The notes under the pieces were generated by a model, which worked only from the letters and a program-made list of their open reading frames with translations, was not told the DNA's origin and did no database searches. From the NCBI RefSeq assembly GCF_018282095.1, contig NZ_CP074126.1, positions 2,180,501 through 2,244,500 on the forward strand: a stretch of DNA of 64,000 nt. The letters run 5' to 3'. Of the stretch, positions 37,370-46,257 are shown piece after piece (within the stretch, counting starts at the first letter, position 1; every line of letters begins with the position of its first letter). This DNA comes from Pseudovibrio brasiliensis (GTDB lineage: Bacteria > Pseudomonadota > Alphaproteobacteria > Rhizobiales > Stappiaceae). The translations under genes and the position numbers were made by a program.

Positions 37370-38566
37370 ATGACATCTCAGATCATTCTGCCGCGCATCA
37401 TGCAAGTTGGTGCGGGAGCCAGCCTCCAATTGCCTGCAGTTCTGGCAAAAATCGGCTGCAAAAAGCCTCTCATCGTCACAGACCCAATGATGGTTCAGCT
37501 GGGATACTCCGAATCTATTCAGGACAGCCTCAAGGCTGAGGGCATCGAAAGTGATGTTTTTGCTGATACCCTGCCTGAACCAACCGTTGCCTCCATCCTT
37601 CCGGGTGTGGAAAAGGCAACAGCCGACAGCTATGACTGCATCGTGGCCCTCGGCGGTGGCAGCCCGATCGACAGTGCAAAGGCCATTTCGATTCTGGCAA
37701 AGTTCGGCGGCGAAATGCGGGACTATCGTTTCCCAAGAGACGTCACAGAGCAGGGCCTGCCAGTCATCGCAGTGCCAACCACAGCCGGCACCGGCACAGA
37801 AGTGACCCGTTTCACCATCATCACCGATGAAGAGCGCGGTGAGAAGATGCTGTGTGTTGGCATCGGCTTCATGCCTGTTGCAGCGCTGGTGGACTACAAA
37901 CTCACCATGAGCCTGCCACCACGCATCACCGCAGACACCGGCATCGATGCCATGACCCACGCACTGGAAGCCTACGTCAGCAAAAAGGCAAATCCATACA
38001 GCGACAGTCAGGCTCTGGCAGCGCTCAAGCTGATCGGCCCGAACCTGCGTGAGGTCTACCACGACGGCACAAACGAAAAAGCGCGTGAAGAAATGATGCT
38101 CGGCTCAACACTGGCCGGTGTTGCGTTCTCTGCTGCTTCCGTTGCGCTTGTTCATGGCATGAGCCGCCCGATTGGCGCGTTCTTCCATGTGCCGCACGGC
38201 CTTTCCAACGCCATGTTGCTGCCGGATGTCACAGCCTTCTCAATTCCAGCGGCACCAGAACGCTACGCACAGGCGGCTCGTGCGCTCGGTTTCGCCTCTG
38301 AGCAGGATGATGATGCCATGGCAAACCGCAAGCTCCTGATCGAGCTGCGTGCGCTCAATGATGAGCTCTCCGTTCCAACACCGGAAGAGTTTGGCATTGA
38401 ACGTCAGGTGTTCATGGATCGCTGCGAGACCATGGCAGAACAGGCGCTGGCCTCTGGGTCTCCAGGCAACAACCCGATCACCCCAACCATTGCAGAAATG
38501 GTCGAAATCTATCAGGGCCTGTGGGATGCCCGTGGCTCTGACAGCGAGTCAGTTGCAGCTGAATAA
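37370..38566 (+). CDS. dddB: Iron-containing alcohol dehydrogenase, 3-hydroxypropionate oxidation
   Basis: A 398-residue group III (Fe-dependent) alcohol dehydrogenase. The NAD-binding motif is ALGGGSPIDSAKAI. The metal-ligand region is DTGIDAMTHALEAYVS, followed by HGMSRPIGAFFHVPHG with further histidine ligands. In ddd clusters this enzyme (DddB) oxidises the 3-hydroxypropionate arising from DMSP to malonate semialdehyde. It follows dddT by 73 bp on the same strand and ends in a strong terminator. The semialdehyde dehydrogenase (dddC) seen in some clusters is not present in the window. Confidence 0.88.
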   Translation: MTSQIILPRIMQVGAGASLQLPAVLAKIGCKKPLIVTDPMMVQLGYSESIQDSLKAEGIESDVFADTLPEPTVASILPGVEKATADSYDCIVALGGGSPIDSAKAISILAKFGGEMRDYRFPRDVTEQGLPVIAVPTTAGTGTEVTRFTIITDEERGEKMLCVGIGFMPVAALVDYKLTMSLPPRITADTGIDAMTHALEAYVSKKANPYSDSQALAALKLIGPNLREVYHDGTNEKAREEMMLGSTLAGVAFSAASVALVHGMSRPIGAFFHVPHGLSNAMLLPDVTAFSIPAAPERYAQAARALGFASEQDDDAMANRKLLIELRALNDELSVPTPEEFGIERQVFMDRCETMAEQALASGSPGNNPITPTIAEMVEIYQGLWDARGSDSESVAAE

Positions 38567-38591
38567 GCTGAAATTCCCGCTCTCCCGAGAG

Positions 38592-38627
38592 GCCAGCTCA
38601 CGACCAATGCCGTGAGCTGGCTTTTTT
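38592..38627 (+). terminator. Rho-independent terminator after dddB
   Basis: A perfect 11-bp stem (GCCAGCTCACG with CGTGAGCTGGC) and an 8-base loop, followed by six T residues. It closes the dddT-dddB unit. Confidence 0.92.
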
Positions 38628-38654
38628 GTTGGATATGTGGGGCTTTAGAGTGGG

Positions 38655-40586
38655 CTAGTCGCCCAGCTCTAGAACAAAGCGGGCGCAGAAATCACCTTCC
38701 CACCACATCGGGAAGTTGGTGCCCCACTTGTTGTTGTAGATGTTAAACCGCAGACCCTCACCATAAGCCGGTGCCTGATGATGGAACGGCATAAACGGCA
38801 GCTCAGCAGGCGCCACAAGCGGTGTATCCAGCGGTGCAATGCGGATCTCCTGACCAGCGTCAGCCTTCGCGCCAAAGATCGCCTGCAACTGACCTCCGCT
38901 CATATCCGGCACATCATGGGCATCCACCCAGAAGCCAGTCTTGTTGAACTGCCAGCTCTTGGCGCCATCCGGTGCAAACCGCAGGAAACCAGCCTCCGGC
39001 ATACGGTTGGCAATCTTGCCATAAAGCCGAAGCGTAATTTCCAGCTTGTCGCTTTCCCCATTCAGAACCAGCTGAATGTTATGGATCGCACCGGGAATAT
39101 CAGAGGCCATCACATAAGACAAAATGGCCTGATTATCGGCAACCGCCAGCCCTTCAAACATTAGGCGATGGCTCTTGGAAACAGCCGTCGCGGCTTTATC
39201 CAGCCCCGGCTTGATGTGATCCAGAATAGCCCACTCTTCTTCATGGGTGAGGTAGGCATCCATATGCGCTTTCACGTCCGCTGCATCATAGGTCTCATGG
39301 GCAAATGAGATCAGATTGTCATCCAACCCGAACAGCTCTTTGCCATCTGGTGATTTAAGATGCTTGATCGCGCCGCTGTCTTGGTCAATCTTAATTGACC
39401 AGCCGCCAAACTCAGCTTCGCTATCGATCTCAAACGGTCCCACATGAGGCAGTGTACAGCTGATTTCAGAAAGGGCGGCTTTGGCAACTGCCTGATCATC
39501 CGCTTCTAAGGCCGCAACCGCATCATCGCAATAAGCGCGCTGCTCTTGCCACGAGGCTTCTGCATATTGGAAGCGAGGATCGTTCTCGCGTGCCGCTTCA
39601 AAATCATCCCGGTTCCACGCCTGCTCATCGCGCAAGTAAGTCTTGATATCCACCCCGCACGTATGCTCGGCCACCATGGAAAGCTTACGGCCAAAGGAAA
39701 GGCGGGAAGGCGTGATTTTATCTTCAGCGAAACGATCATAAACCCGCTGCAAAGCGCGATAGCGCGCTGACTTTACAGGATCAGTCGCAGAGCCATGGAT
39801 CCAGCTGTCGCCAATCTCCTGCGTCACAACCGGGAAGCTCTCGCGATGTGGCCAAAGCACCTCAGCGAACTCATCCAGTGTCGCTGCCTTGACCCGATAA
39901 TCCGGATACTGTCGCTCCATAGCGCGGTACACGTTTACCGTCTGGCCGGTGTTCTGCGGGCCAATGTTGTCTTCCGTATGCGCAAAGCTCAGGCCATCAG
40001 ACATGCCCGGAATGAACTGCGTCGCGCCATAGGAGTTCTGATAGAGCACCAGAATCTCTTCACCTGTGGGCGCCTGCCAGCGGAATACCTCCGGCAACTT
40101 CGGCGTTGGGGAGGCGGTGTTCACACCGAGATGTAAAAACTTGATGCCCGCTTTCGCCATCAACGGCACGATGCCCAGAGTATGGCCCGGAACATCTGTC
40201 ATCTTGGCTGCAACAGTTTGCACCCCAAACCGCTCATCCAGCTCTTTCGAATAGGAAAGACCAGCCTCAAACAGCGCCGGAGACATCAGCTCAGAATGCG
40301 TGGTGAACGGCAGGCCATGCCAGCGGATCAGGCCTTTTTCAATGGCAGCTTCCAGACGTTTGACGTCTTCCGTGCCAGCCTCATTCAGATAGTCCCAGAT
40401 CAACCATGCACCGGTAGTCCAGCGAAACTTGGGATCCTGCGGATTTTCAAAGTAGAAATGCTCTGCCGTATCAAGTGCCTGTGGCAGGAAGTACTTGTGA
40501 TAGCGCTGGCGAACCTTCTCTGCATGATCAGTGAAACCGATATCCAGATGGGTTTTGAAAATCAGGTGAATAGTATTTGGGGACAT
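38655..40586 (-). CDS. GH38-like (DUF5054) putative glycoside hydrolase
   Basis: A 643-residue cytoplasmic protein without a signal peptide. The N-terminal barrel opens with HLIFKTHLDIGFTDHAEK, where H13 and D15 form the HxD zinc-ligand motif of alpha-mannosidase-like (GH38/GH57-type) domains. MTDVPGHTLGIVPLMAKAGI is a second conserved block that includes an aspartate in the likely active site. The C-terminal half looks beta-sandwich-like. It matches what is called DUF5054. It is transcribed with the LacI gene 14 bp upstream. It probably cleaves an imported oligosaccharide or glycoside; the linkage is unknown. Confidence 0.8.
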   Translation of the reverse strand: MSPNTIHLIFKTHLDIGFTDHAEKVRQRYHKYFLPQALDTAEHFYFENPQDPKFRWTTGAWLIWDYLNEAGTEDVKRLEAAIEKGLIRWHGLPFTTHSELMSPALFEAGLSYSKELDERFGVQTVAAKMTDVPGHTLGIVPLMAKAGIKFLHLGVNTASPTPKLPEVFRWQAPTGEEILVLYQNSYGATQFIPGMSDGLSFAHTEDNIGPQNTGQTVNVYRAMERQYPDYRVKAATLDEFAEVLWPHRESFPVVTQEIGDSWIHGSATDPVKSARYRALQRVYDRFAEDKITPSRLSFGRKLSMVAEHTCGVDIKTYLRDEQAWNRDDFEAARENDPRFQYAEASWQEQRAYCDDAVAALEADDQAVAKAALSEISCTLPHVGPFEIDSEAEFGGWSIKIDQDSGAIKHLKSPDGKELFGLDDNLISFAHETYDAADVKAHMDAYLTHEEEWAILDHIKPGLDKAATAVSKSHRLMFEGLAVADNQAILSYVMASDIPGAIHNIQLVLNGESDKLEITLRLYGKIANRMPEAGFLRFAPDGAKSWQFNKTGFWVDAHDVPDMSGGQLQAIFGAKADAGQEIRIAPLDTPLVAPAELPFMPFHHQAPAYGEGLRFNIYNNKWGTNFPMWWEGDFCARFVLELGD

Positions 40587-40600
40587 ATTTCTTTGCTTAT

Positions 40601-41659
40601 TTATGAGCCCACAGTACCGCGCACAATCAGGCGGGTCTGCAGTGTCTCGATCATGGCAGGGGCATTGGGGTCTTTCAGGCGCCGCAAAATCAGGCGCACA
40701 AGCGCACGCACACGGTCTTCCAGATCAATCTTCACGGTGGTGAGGTTGTAGCTCAGCCATCCGGACTGAGCGATGTCATCGAAGCCGACCACTTTCACAT
40801 CTTCCGGCACCCGCAGGCCCAGCTTGAAGCGCAGTGCATCAATCACCCCGAAGGCGCCAACGTCGTTGGCTGAAAAGATGCCATCAACACCTTCACCAAC
40901 CTGAAACAGATCAAGCGTGGAGGCGAGGGCGCTCTCATAAGTATAGTCGCCTTGCAACACCAGCGGTTCCGGCAGGCCGCGTTCGTTCATCACGCATTTG
41001 AAGGCGCGCTCACGCTCTGTATTTGCAAGAGAGGTTGTCGTACCGCCCAGATAGGCAAATCGTTTGCAGCCATAAGCCTGCATCAAGGCAACCGCCTGAT
41101 CGATCCCGTTTTTCTGATCCACGATCAATCGGTCAAACACAGACGTAGACTTCGGCTGGTTCGGCAGGCTGCCATCCTCAGAATAACTCACATAGATCGG
41201 CACCGCACGGCCCAGAGAATGGGCGAGGGTGTCCGGTGTCACGTTCTCCGCAAAGGCAATGATGCTGTCCAGATTGAAACCCTTCATATAGGTCAGCAAT
41301 CGCTCATCCATGCTCTGATCGGTACGGGTCTTAAAGAGCAGCGTCGCAAATCCTTCCGCCTGCAGAGCGGTGGTCAGCGCATCAATCTCCTGCGATTCCC
41401 AGGGGCTGCACACATCCGGCACGATCACGCCCACCAGATGCGAGCGCCGTGTCACCAGGGCGCGGGCCGCCATGTCCGGCGTGTATCCCACATCCTTCGC
41501 GATTTTGAGAATCAGTTCGCGCTTTTCCTTTTTCAAAGAGGCGTGCGGGTTGAAGGCGCGTGAAACAGCGACTCGCGAAACACCGGCAAGCTTGGCAACT
41601 GTATCTGCCGTAGCGCGTTCCGGGCGTTTGACCTCTTGGATGCTTGATTGATCAGACAC
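40601..41659 (-). CDS. LacI-family transcriptional regulator
   Basis: A 352-residue regulator. The helix-turn-helix and hinge helix are at about residues 15-65 (TVAKLAGVSRVAVSRAFNPH, then GYTPDMAARALVTRRS). The sugar-binding periplasmic-protein-like core occupies about 70-345, with GVIVPDVCSPWESQEIDALT. It starts just downstream of two copies of a pseudo-palindromic operator in the divergent region. It probably represses both its own operon (with the GH38-like gene) and the divergent ABC transporter operon until a sugar binds. Confidence 0.93.
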   Translation of the reverse strand: MSDQSSIQEVKRPERATADTVAKLAGVSRVAVSRAFNPHASLKKEKRELILKIAKDVGYTPDMAARALVTRRSHLVGVIVPDVCSPWESQEIDALTTALQAEGFATLLFKTRTDQSMDERLLTYMKGFNLDSIIAFAENVTPDTLAHSLGRAVPIYVSYSEDGSLPNQPKSTSVFDRLIVDQKNGIDQAVALMQAYGCKRFAYLGGTTTSLANTERERAFKCVMNERGLPEPLVLQGDYTYESALASTLDLFQVGEGVDGIFSANDVGAFGVIDALRFKLGLRVPEDVKVVGFDDIAQSGWLSYNLTTVKIDLEDRVRALVRLILRRLKDPNAPAMIETLQTRLIVRGTVGS

Positions 41660-41677
41660 TCAAAATTACTCGATATG

Positions 41678-41691
41678 TGAAAACGTGTTCA
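41678..41691. promoter_or_regulatory. LacI-type operator, copy 1
   Basis: TGAAAACGTGTTCA, a 14-base near-palindrome with central ACGT, located 19 bp upstream of the lacI-type start codon. An identical copy lies 162 bp away. Central CG palindromes of this size are typical LacI-family operators. Confidence 0.8.
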
Positions 41692-41839
41692 CTATTAATG
41701 CCGTATCTAACCCTAGGATGTCAATCGAACAATCTTTATGCACGACGAAAATATGACAGTTTTGTGCGGTTTATATAATATATCTGCACTCAACCATTTT
41801 TAGAATCCTCTTGATTTTTTCAATAGTATTGACGGATAG

Positions 41840-41853
41840 TGAAAACGTGTTCA
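41840..41853. promoter_or_regulatory. LacI-type operator, copy 2, overlapping the ABC operon promoter
   Basis: A second identical TGAAAACGTGTTCA. It follows a TTGACG -35-like hexamer at 41829-41834 by five bases, so bound repressor would cover the promoter spacer. The transporter operon starts at 41931. Confidence 0.8.
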
Positions 41854-41930
41854 TTCTAATTTCACTGATCGATTTCTCATGATTAGTGACAAGGCACACC
41901 AACACAGGATGCCCTGGGGGGATTATTTAG

Positions 41931-43289
41931 ATGAGTAAATTGCGTAGTTATGCATTGGGTCTTGCAGCTGCCACAGCGCTTGCTGGGCCAGCGATGGCAA
42001 CCGACGTAACCATCACTTGCCGTTGTGTGGAAGGCGGCGTGAACAGTGCAGCCGCTGTCTGGCTGAAAACAACCGTCATTCCTGGCTTCGAAAAGATGAT
42101 GAAAGCCACCGGCAAGGACGTAACAGTGAACTTCAAGGAGTTCGCGGGCAAAGATGAGCAGCTGACCCAGCAGCTCGCATTGGACTTCTCAACCGGGGCA
42201 GGTGCAGATGTTTCCTCGTTTGATGGCTTCCTCATTCCAAACTTCGTGGACGCAGGTCTTCTGAAGCCACTAGAAGATGTTGCAGGCGCAGAAGTGAACA
42301 ACTGGGAAGGGTGGTCCCACATTTCTGAAGGCTCCAAAGAGCTGATGTCCTACGGCGGCAAAGCCTACGGCATCGCACTGGGCACCGACAGCCGCATGAT
42401 CTTCGTGCGCAAAGATATCTTCGCACAGGCAGGTCTTGATGCCGACACATGGCAGCCAACGTCATGGGAAGACGTTCTGGATGCCGCGCGCACAATCAAA
42501 AAGGCGATGCCAAAGTCCGCACCTCTTCAGCTGAACGCTGGCGTGTCCATGGGTGAAGCAACCACTATGCAGGGCTACTGGATGGCAATCCTTGGCACCG
42601 GCGAAGGCATGCTGGACGAGAGCGGCAAATGGATCGTGTCCTCACAAGGCATTCTGGATACGCTGAACCTGTATAAGACAATCTACATTGACGAAAAGCT
42701 TGGCGACAAACGCGCTCAGCTGCTCGGTGATGGCCGCAACCGTACCTTTGCGAACTTCCGCGATGGCAAAACAGCCATGTTGGTGGAAGGCGACTGGTTC
42801 TATCGTTCTGTCACCAAGCCGGGTGCAGAGTTTGAAGTCAAAGACCGTGACGTCAACATGACATGGAAGAAGATGCCAGCTCAGGAGCCAGGCAAGGGCT
42901 TCCGCGGTCAGGACTTCGTGACCATGTCTGGTGGTACTGGCTTTGTGATCAATCCAAACACTAAAGCTCCTAAAGAGTCCTGGGCACTGTTGTCCTACAT
43001 GAACTCCAAAGAGCAGCTGGATGCCTTCCAGGCCATCAACCCACGCGTTCGTATTCGTGATGATGTCTGGATTCCAAACTCTGACTTCCTGACAGAAACT
43101 TCACAGACACTTCTGCCATTGACCACAGCGCGTCCAAACAACGCTCACTACAACAAAGTCTCTGTTGCAGTTCAGCGTATGACAGAAGCGGTTGTTTCCG
43201 GTGAACAGACACCAGAAGAAGCAATGGCACAGTACAAGTCTGACGTGATCGCCATCGTTGGCGAAGAAAACACAGTCAGCAAGCTGTAA
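41931..43289 (+). CDS. ABC transporter sugar-binding protein
   Basis: A 452-residue periplasmic solute-binding protein (family 1, maltose/glycerol-3-phosphate type). The signal peptide covers about 1-23 (LGLAAATALAGPAMA, then TD). Family blocks include DVSSFDGFLIPNFVDAGLLK, YGIALGTDSRMIFVRKD and the C-terminal helix that closes the cleft. It is first in the operon, with a G-rich ribosome-binding site, and is separated from the permeases by two hairpins. This gap likely allows more receptor than membrane subunits. The ligand is probably an oligosaccharide or sugar phosphodiester, inferred only from neighbours. Confidence 0.92.
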   Translation: MSKLRSYALGLAAATALAGPAMATDVTITCRCVEGGVNSAAAVWLKTTVIPGFEKMMKATGKDVTVNFKEFAGKDEQLTQQLALDFSTGAGADVSSFDGFLIPNFVDAGLLKPLEDVAGAEVNNWEGWSHISEGSKELMSYGGKAYGIALGTDSRMIFVRKDIFAQAGLDADTWQPTSWEDVLDAARTIKKAMPKSAPLQLNAGVSMGEATTMQGYWMAILGTGEGMLDESGKWIVSSQGILDTLNLYKTIYIDEKLGDKRAQLLGDGRNRTFANFRDGKTAMLVEGDWFYRSVTKPGAEFEVKDRDVNMTWKKMPAQEPGKGFRGQDFVTMSGGTGFVINPNTKAPKESWALLSYMNSKEQLDAFQAINPRVRIRDDVWIPNSDFLTETSQTLLPLTTARPNNAHYNKVSVAVQRMTEAVVSGEQTPEEAMAQYKSDVIAIVGEENTVSKL

Positions 43290-43303
43290 TCAGCCGAAAA
43301 AGG

Positions 43304-43358
43304 ACAACAGAGCATCCATCGCTCTGTTGTATCCGGGAGGGCGCACTCCTGCGCCCTC
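43304..43358 (+). promoter_or_regulatory. Two tandem hairpins between receptor and permease genes
   Basis: Stem 1 is 10 bp (ACAACAGAGC with GCTCTGTTGT, 43304-43330). Stem 2 is 9 bp (GAGGGCGCA with TGCGCCCTC, 43337-43358) with a four-base loop. There is no long T-run. This arrangement is typical of differential expression within ABC operons. Confidence 0.65.
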
Positions 43359-43403
43359 TGATCTTCCAATAAGAAGAATGTTTCCCTCCCGGGAAGGTGT
43401 AAT

Positions 43404-44312
43404 TTGAAGAACTTCTCATTGTTGTCTGCGCGCGCGGGAGCGCTGTTTTTCTCCCCTGCAGCAGCCCTTGTCGGAGCGTTTGTGATTGTCCCGTTTTTCT
43501 GGGTCATCTTTGTCTCCTTCACCAACAGAACTCTGCTCGGAAAAACGGCTCTCAATCCTGAGTTCGTCGGGTTTGATAACTACATAGCCCTGTTCAACAT
43601 GAGCACGTTCTTCACCCGTGGTCAGTTCGGCTTCTCCCTCATCCTGACCATCCAGTTCGTGCTGCTCTCCGCTCTTGTCGGGCAGGCGCTGCTCGGCATG
43701 GTGCTCGCATGGCTGCTCCAGTCCACGCCTAAAAATGTGAAGGTCTTCTCAGAATCCGCCGTAATCGTTGCCTGGATCCTGCCCGAAGTGGTCATCGGCT
43801 TTGCGTGGTTCGCCTTCCTTGATTACGACAACGGCACGCTCAATATGCTGGTCACGTCGCTTGGGCTGGAACCCGGAGACTGGCTGCTGGAAAATCCATT
43901 CTGGGTGATCGTCTTCTTCAATACCTGGCGCGGTGCAGCGTTCTCCATGATGCTGTTCAACTCCGCGTTCTCCTCCATTCCGCCAAGCTATTTCCAGGCC
44001 GCAGACGTTGCAGGTGCAACCTCCTTCCAGAAGTTCAAGGACATCGCGCTGCCGCTGATCAAAGGCCATGTGGTCACCGATCTGATCCTCATCACCATGT
44101 GGACCTTCAATGTGTTCACGCCGTTCCTGCTCACCAACGGTGGCCCGTCCTACCGCACAGAGCTGCTCTCCATCTACACCTACCGCGTGGCCTTCAAGGA
44201 CTTCGAGTTCGGCAAAGGCGCCGCTGTGGGCGTGGTGATCATGCTAATCAATCTGGCCTTCGCGCTGGTTTACCTGCGCATCGCCAAGCAGAAGAACAAA
44301 GGAACAGCATAA
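43404..44312 (+). CDS. ABC transporter permease, MalF/UgpA-like
   Basis: A 302-residue inner-membrane permease with about six helices. The cytoplasmic EAA loop is recognisable in YFQAADVAGATSFQKFKDIA, which contacts the ATPase. Translation appears to begin at a TTG codon, with a GGGAAGG ribosome-binding site a few bases upstream; no in-frame ATG is better placed. The stop overlaps the start of the second permease by one base (TAATG). It is part of the LacI-controlled import system. Confidence 0.92.
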   Translation: MKNFSLLSARAGALFFSPAAALVGAFVIVPFFWVIFVSFTNRTLLGKTALNPEFVGFDNYIALFNMSTFFTRGQFGFSLILTIQFVLLSALVGQALLGMVLAWLLQSTPKNVKVFSESAVIVAWILPEVVIGFAWFAFLDYDNGTLNMLVTSLGLEPGDWLLENPFWVIVFFNTWRGAAFSMMLFNSAFSSIPPSYFQAADVAGATSFQKFKDIALPLIKGHVVTDLILITMWTFNVFTPFLLTNGGPSYRTELLSIYTYRVAFKDFEFGKGAAVGVVIMLINLAFALVYLRIAKQKNKGTA

Positions 44313-45142
44313 TGACACTCTCATTCCATCAAATGCTGTCCCGCATCAGCTTCTCTGTTCTCACCGCCATCATCGGCATCGCATTTGCCTTGCCCCTGTT
44401 GTGGTTCCTGTTCGCACCGTTCAATGCGCGTGCTGAACTCGGTCTTGAGATCCCGGCGGTCTTCACACTGCAGAACTTCTACACGGTGTTTGAAAACAAG
44501 TTCGCTATGCGGGGCCTGCTCAACTCCTTCATTCAGAGTGTCGGCGGTGTTGTTCTTGTTGGCATCTCCGCAACACTGGCGGCATACGCGCTGTCTCGCT
44601 CTGACGTGCCGGGCAAAAAGAGCATCACTTACATCCTGCTGCTGTTTTCCTCCGTGGTGTCCGGCAGTGCAGCCATGGTGCCGATCTTCCTGATCATCTC
44701 CAGCCTCGGCCTGATCGACACGCACATCGCCGTTATTCTGGTGTTCGCAGGTGGCCTTCTGCCAACCGCAATGTTCATCCTGCGCGACTTCATCGATGGT
44801 ATCCCGAAATCCTACGAGGAAAGCGCCATGGTCGCTGGAGCCTCCTCCATGCAGGCCTTCCGTGATGTGGCCTTGCCAGTCATCCGTCCGGGCATCGTAG
44901 TTGTAGTGGTCTGGGCTTTCGTGAACATCTGGGGCAGCTTCCTGATCCCGTTCATCCTGCTGCGCTCTGACGAGCTGATGCCAGCCTCTGTCGCGATCTA
45001 CTCCTTCTACTCAGAAGCAGGCACCCCAATCGTCACGCTGCTGGCAGCATATGCACTGATCTACTCGTTCCCGGTCATCTCTCTCTATCTGTTCGTAAAC
45101 TGGAAGTTCGGTTTCCGGTTCTTTGGCGGCATCAAGGCATAA
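44312..45142 (+). CDS. ABC transporter permease, MalG/UgpE-like
   Basis: A 276-residue permease with six membrane segments. The EAA loop is SYEESAMVAGASSMQAFRDV. The open frame extends into the upstream permease (back to 44099), but the ATG at 44312 overlaps its stop by one base and gives the normal family length. It pairs with the MalF-like permease to form the membrane channel and is followed 14 bp later by the ATPase gene. Confidence 0.92.
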   Translation: MTLSFHQMLSRISFSVLTAIIGIAFALPLLWFLFAPFNARAELGLEIPAVFTLQNFYTVFENKFAMRGLLNSFIQSVGGVVLVGISATLAAYALSRSDVPGKKSITYILLLFSSVVSGSAAMVPIFLIISSLGLIDTHIAVILVFAGGLLPTAMFILRDFIDGIPKSYEESAMVAGASSMQAFRDVALPVIRPGIVVVVVWAFVNIWGSFLIPFILLRSDELMPASVAIYSFYSEAGTPIVTLLAAYALIYSFPVISLYLFVNWKFGFRFFGGIKA

Positions 45143-45156
45143 TCGAAAGAACAAAA

Positions 45157-46257
45157 ATGGCTTCTATTTCATTCCAAAACGTCACCAAATCTTTCGGCGA
45201 CTTCAATGCTGTCTCAAACGCGACTTTTGAAATCAACGACGGCGAGTTCATCTGCCTGCTTGGCCCATCCGGTTGCGGCAAAACCACCAGCCTGCGCATG
45301 ATTGCGGGTCTCGAAACCCCAACCTCAGGCCGCATTTACATTGGCGACAGAGACGTCACAGCCCTGCATCCACGTGATCGTAAGATCTCCATGGTGTTTC
45401 AGGACTACGCCCTCTATCCGCACATGAACATCTCCGACAACATCTCGTACCCACTCAAGGTGCGCGGTGAAAACGAAGCAACACGCGGTGAGCGGGCACA
45501 AGAAGTGGCAGACGTGCTGAAAATCGGCCACTTGCTGGATCGCCTGCCAGCGCAGATCTCCGGTGGTCAGCAGCAGCGTACCTCTCTGGCACGCGCACTG
45601 GTCAACCCAAGCCAGGTCTACCTGTTCGATGAACCGCTCTCCAATCTGGACGCCAAACTGCGTCTGGAGGCCCGTGGCTTCCTGCATCATCTGCAGCACA
45701 GCATGGGCATGACCTCCGTCTACGTGACCCACGATCAGGCCGAAGCCATGGCACTGGCAACCCGTGTGGCTGTGATGGATCAAGGCCGCATCGTTCAGTT
45801 TGCCACTCCAATGGAGATCTACCGCAAGCCAGCAACCACCTTCGTGGCAAACTTCGTCGGCAACCCGCCTATGAACCTGCTGCCAGTGGAAGCAATGGTT
45901 TCTGACAATGTCCTCAAAGTCCGCGCAGACGGGCTGGAAGTTGCGGACATTCCGATGCAGCGCTCCTTCGCAGAAGCCGTCGCAGCCAATCCGAAAATCA
46001 CCATGGGCGTGCGTCCGGAACACCTGCGCGCCACAGCAGAAGCGGAAAACGTGGTACGCGGCAAGCTGTTTGCCAACGAGAACATGGGCGCTGAAAAACT
46101 CGTCACCATCGAACGTCCTGACGCAGCCCGCTTCACTGCACGCATCTTCACCGATGACGACATCATTTTGACCGAAGACGTCGCGCTTGGTTTCTCAAGC
46201 AAGCACATCACCCTGTTTGATGCAGACGGAAACAGACTGGCGCTTGATGATGAGTGA
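45157..46257 (+). CDS. ABC transporter ATP-binding protein, UgpC/MalK-like
   Basis: A 366-residue ATPase with all motifs: Walker A GPSGCGKTTS, Q-loop MVFQDYALYPH, signature ISGGQQQRTSLARAL, Walker B VYLFDEPLSNLD and the switch histidine in VTHDQAEAMAL. The C-terminal TOBE regulatory domain starts at about residue 240. It completes a receptor, two permeases and ATPase importer. Its stop overlaps the following metal hydrolase gene by up to 11 bp, so the hydrolase is translationally coupled to transport. Confidence 0.95.
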   Translation: MASISFQNVTKSFGDFNAVSNATFEINDGEFICLLGPSGCGKTTSLRMIAGLETPTSGRIYIGDRDVTALHPRDRKISMVFQDYALYPHMNISDNISYPLKVRGENEATRGERAQEVADVLKIGHLLDRLPAQISGGQQQRTSLARALVNPSQVYLFDEPLSNLDAKLRLEARGFLHHLQHSMGMTSVYVTHDQAEAMALATRVAVMDQGRIVQFATPMEIYRKPATTFVANFVGNPPMNLLPVEAMVSDNVLKVRADGLEVADIPMQRSFAEAVAANPKITMGVRPEHLRATAEAENVVRGKLFANENMGAEKLVTIERPDAARFTARIFTDDDIILTEDVALGFSSKHITLFDADGNRLALDDE

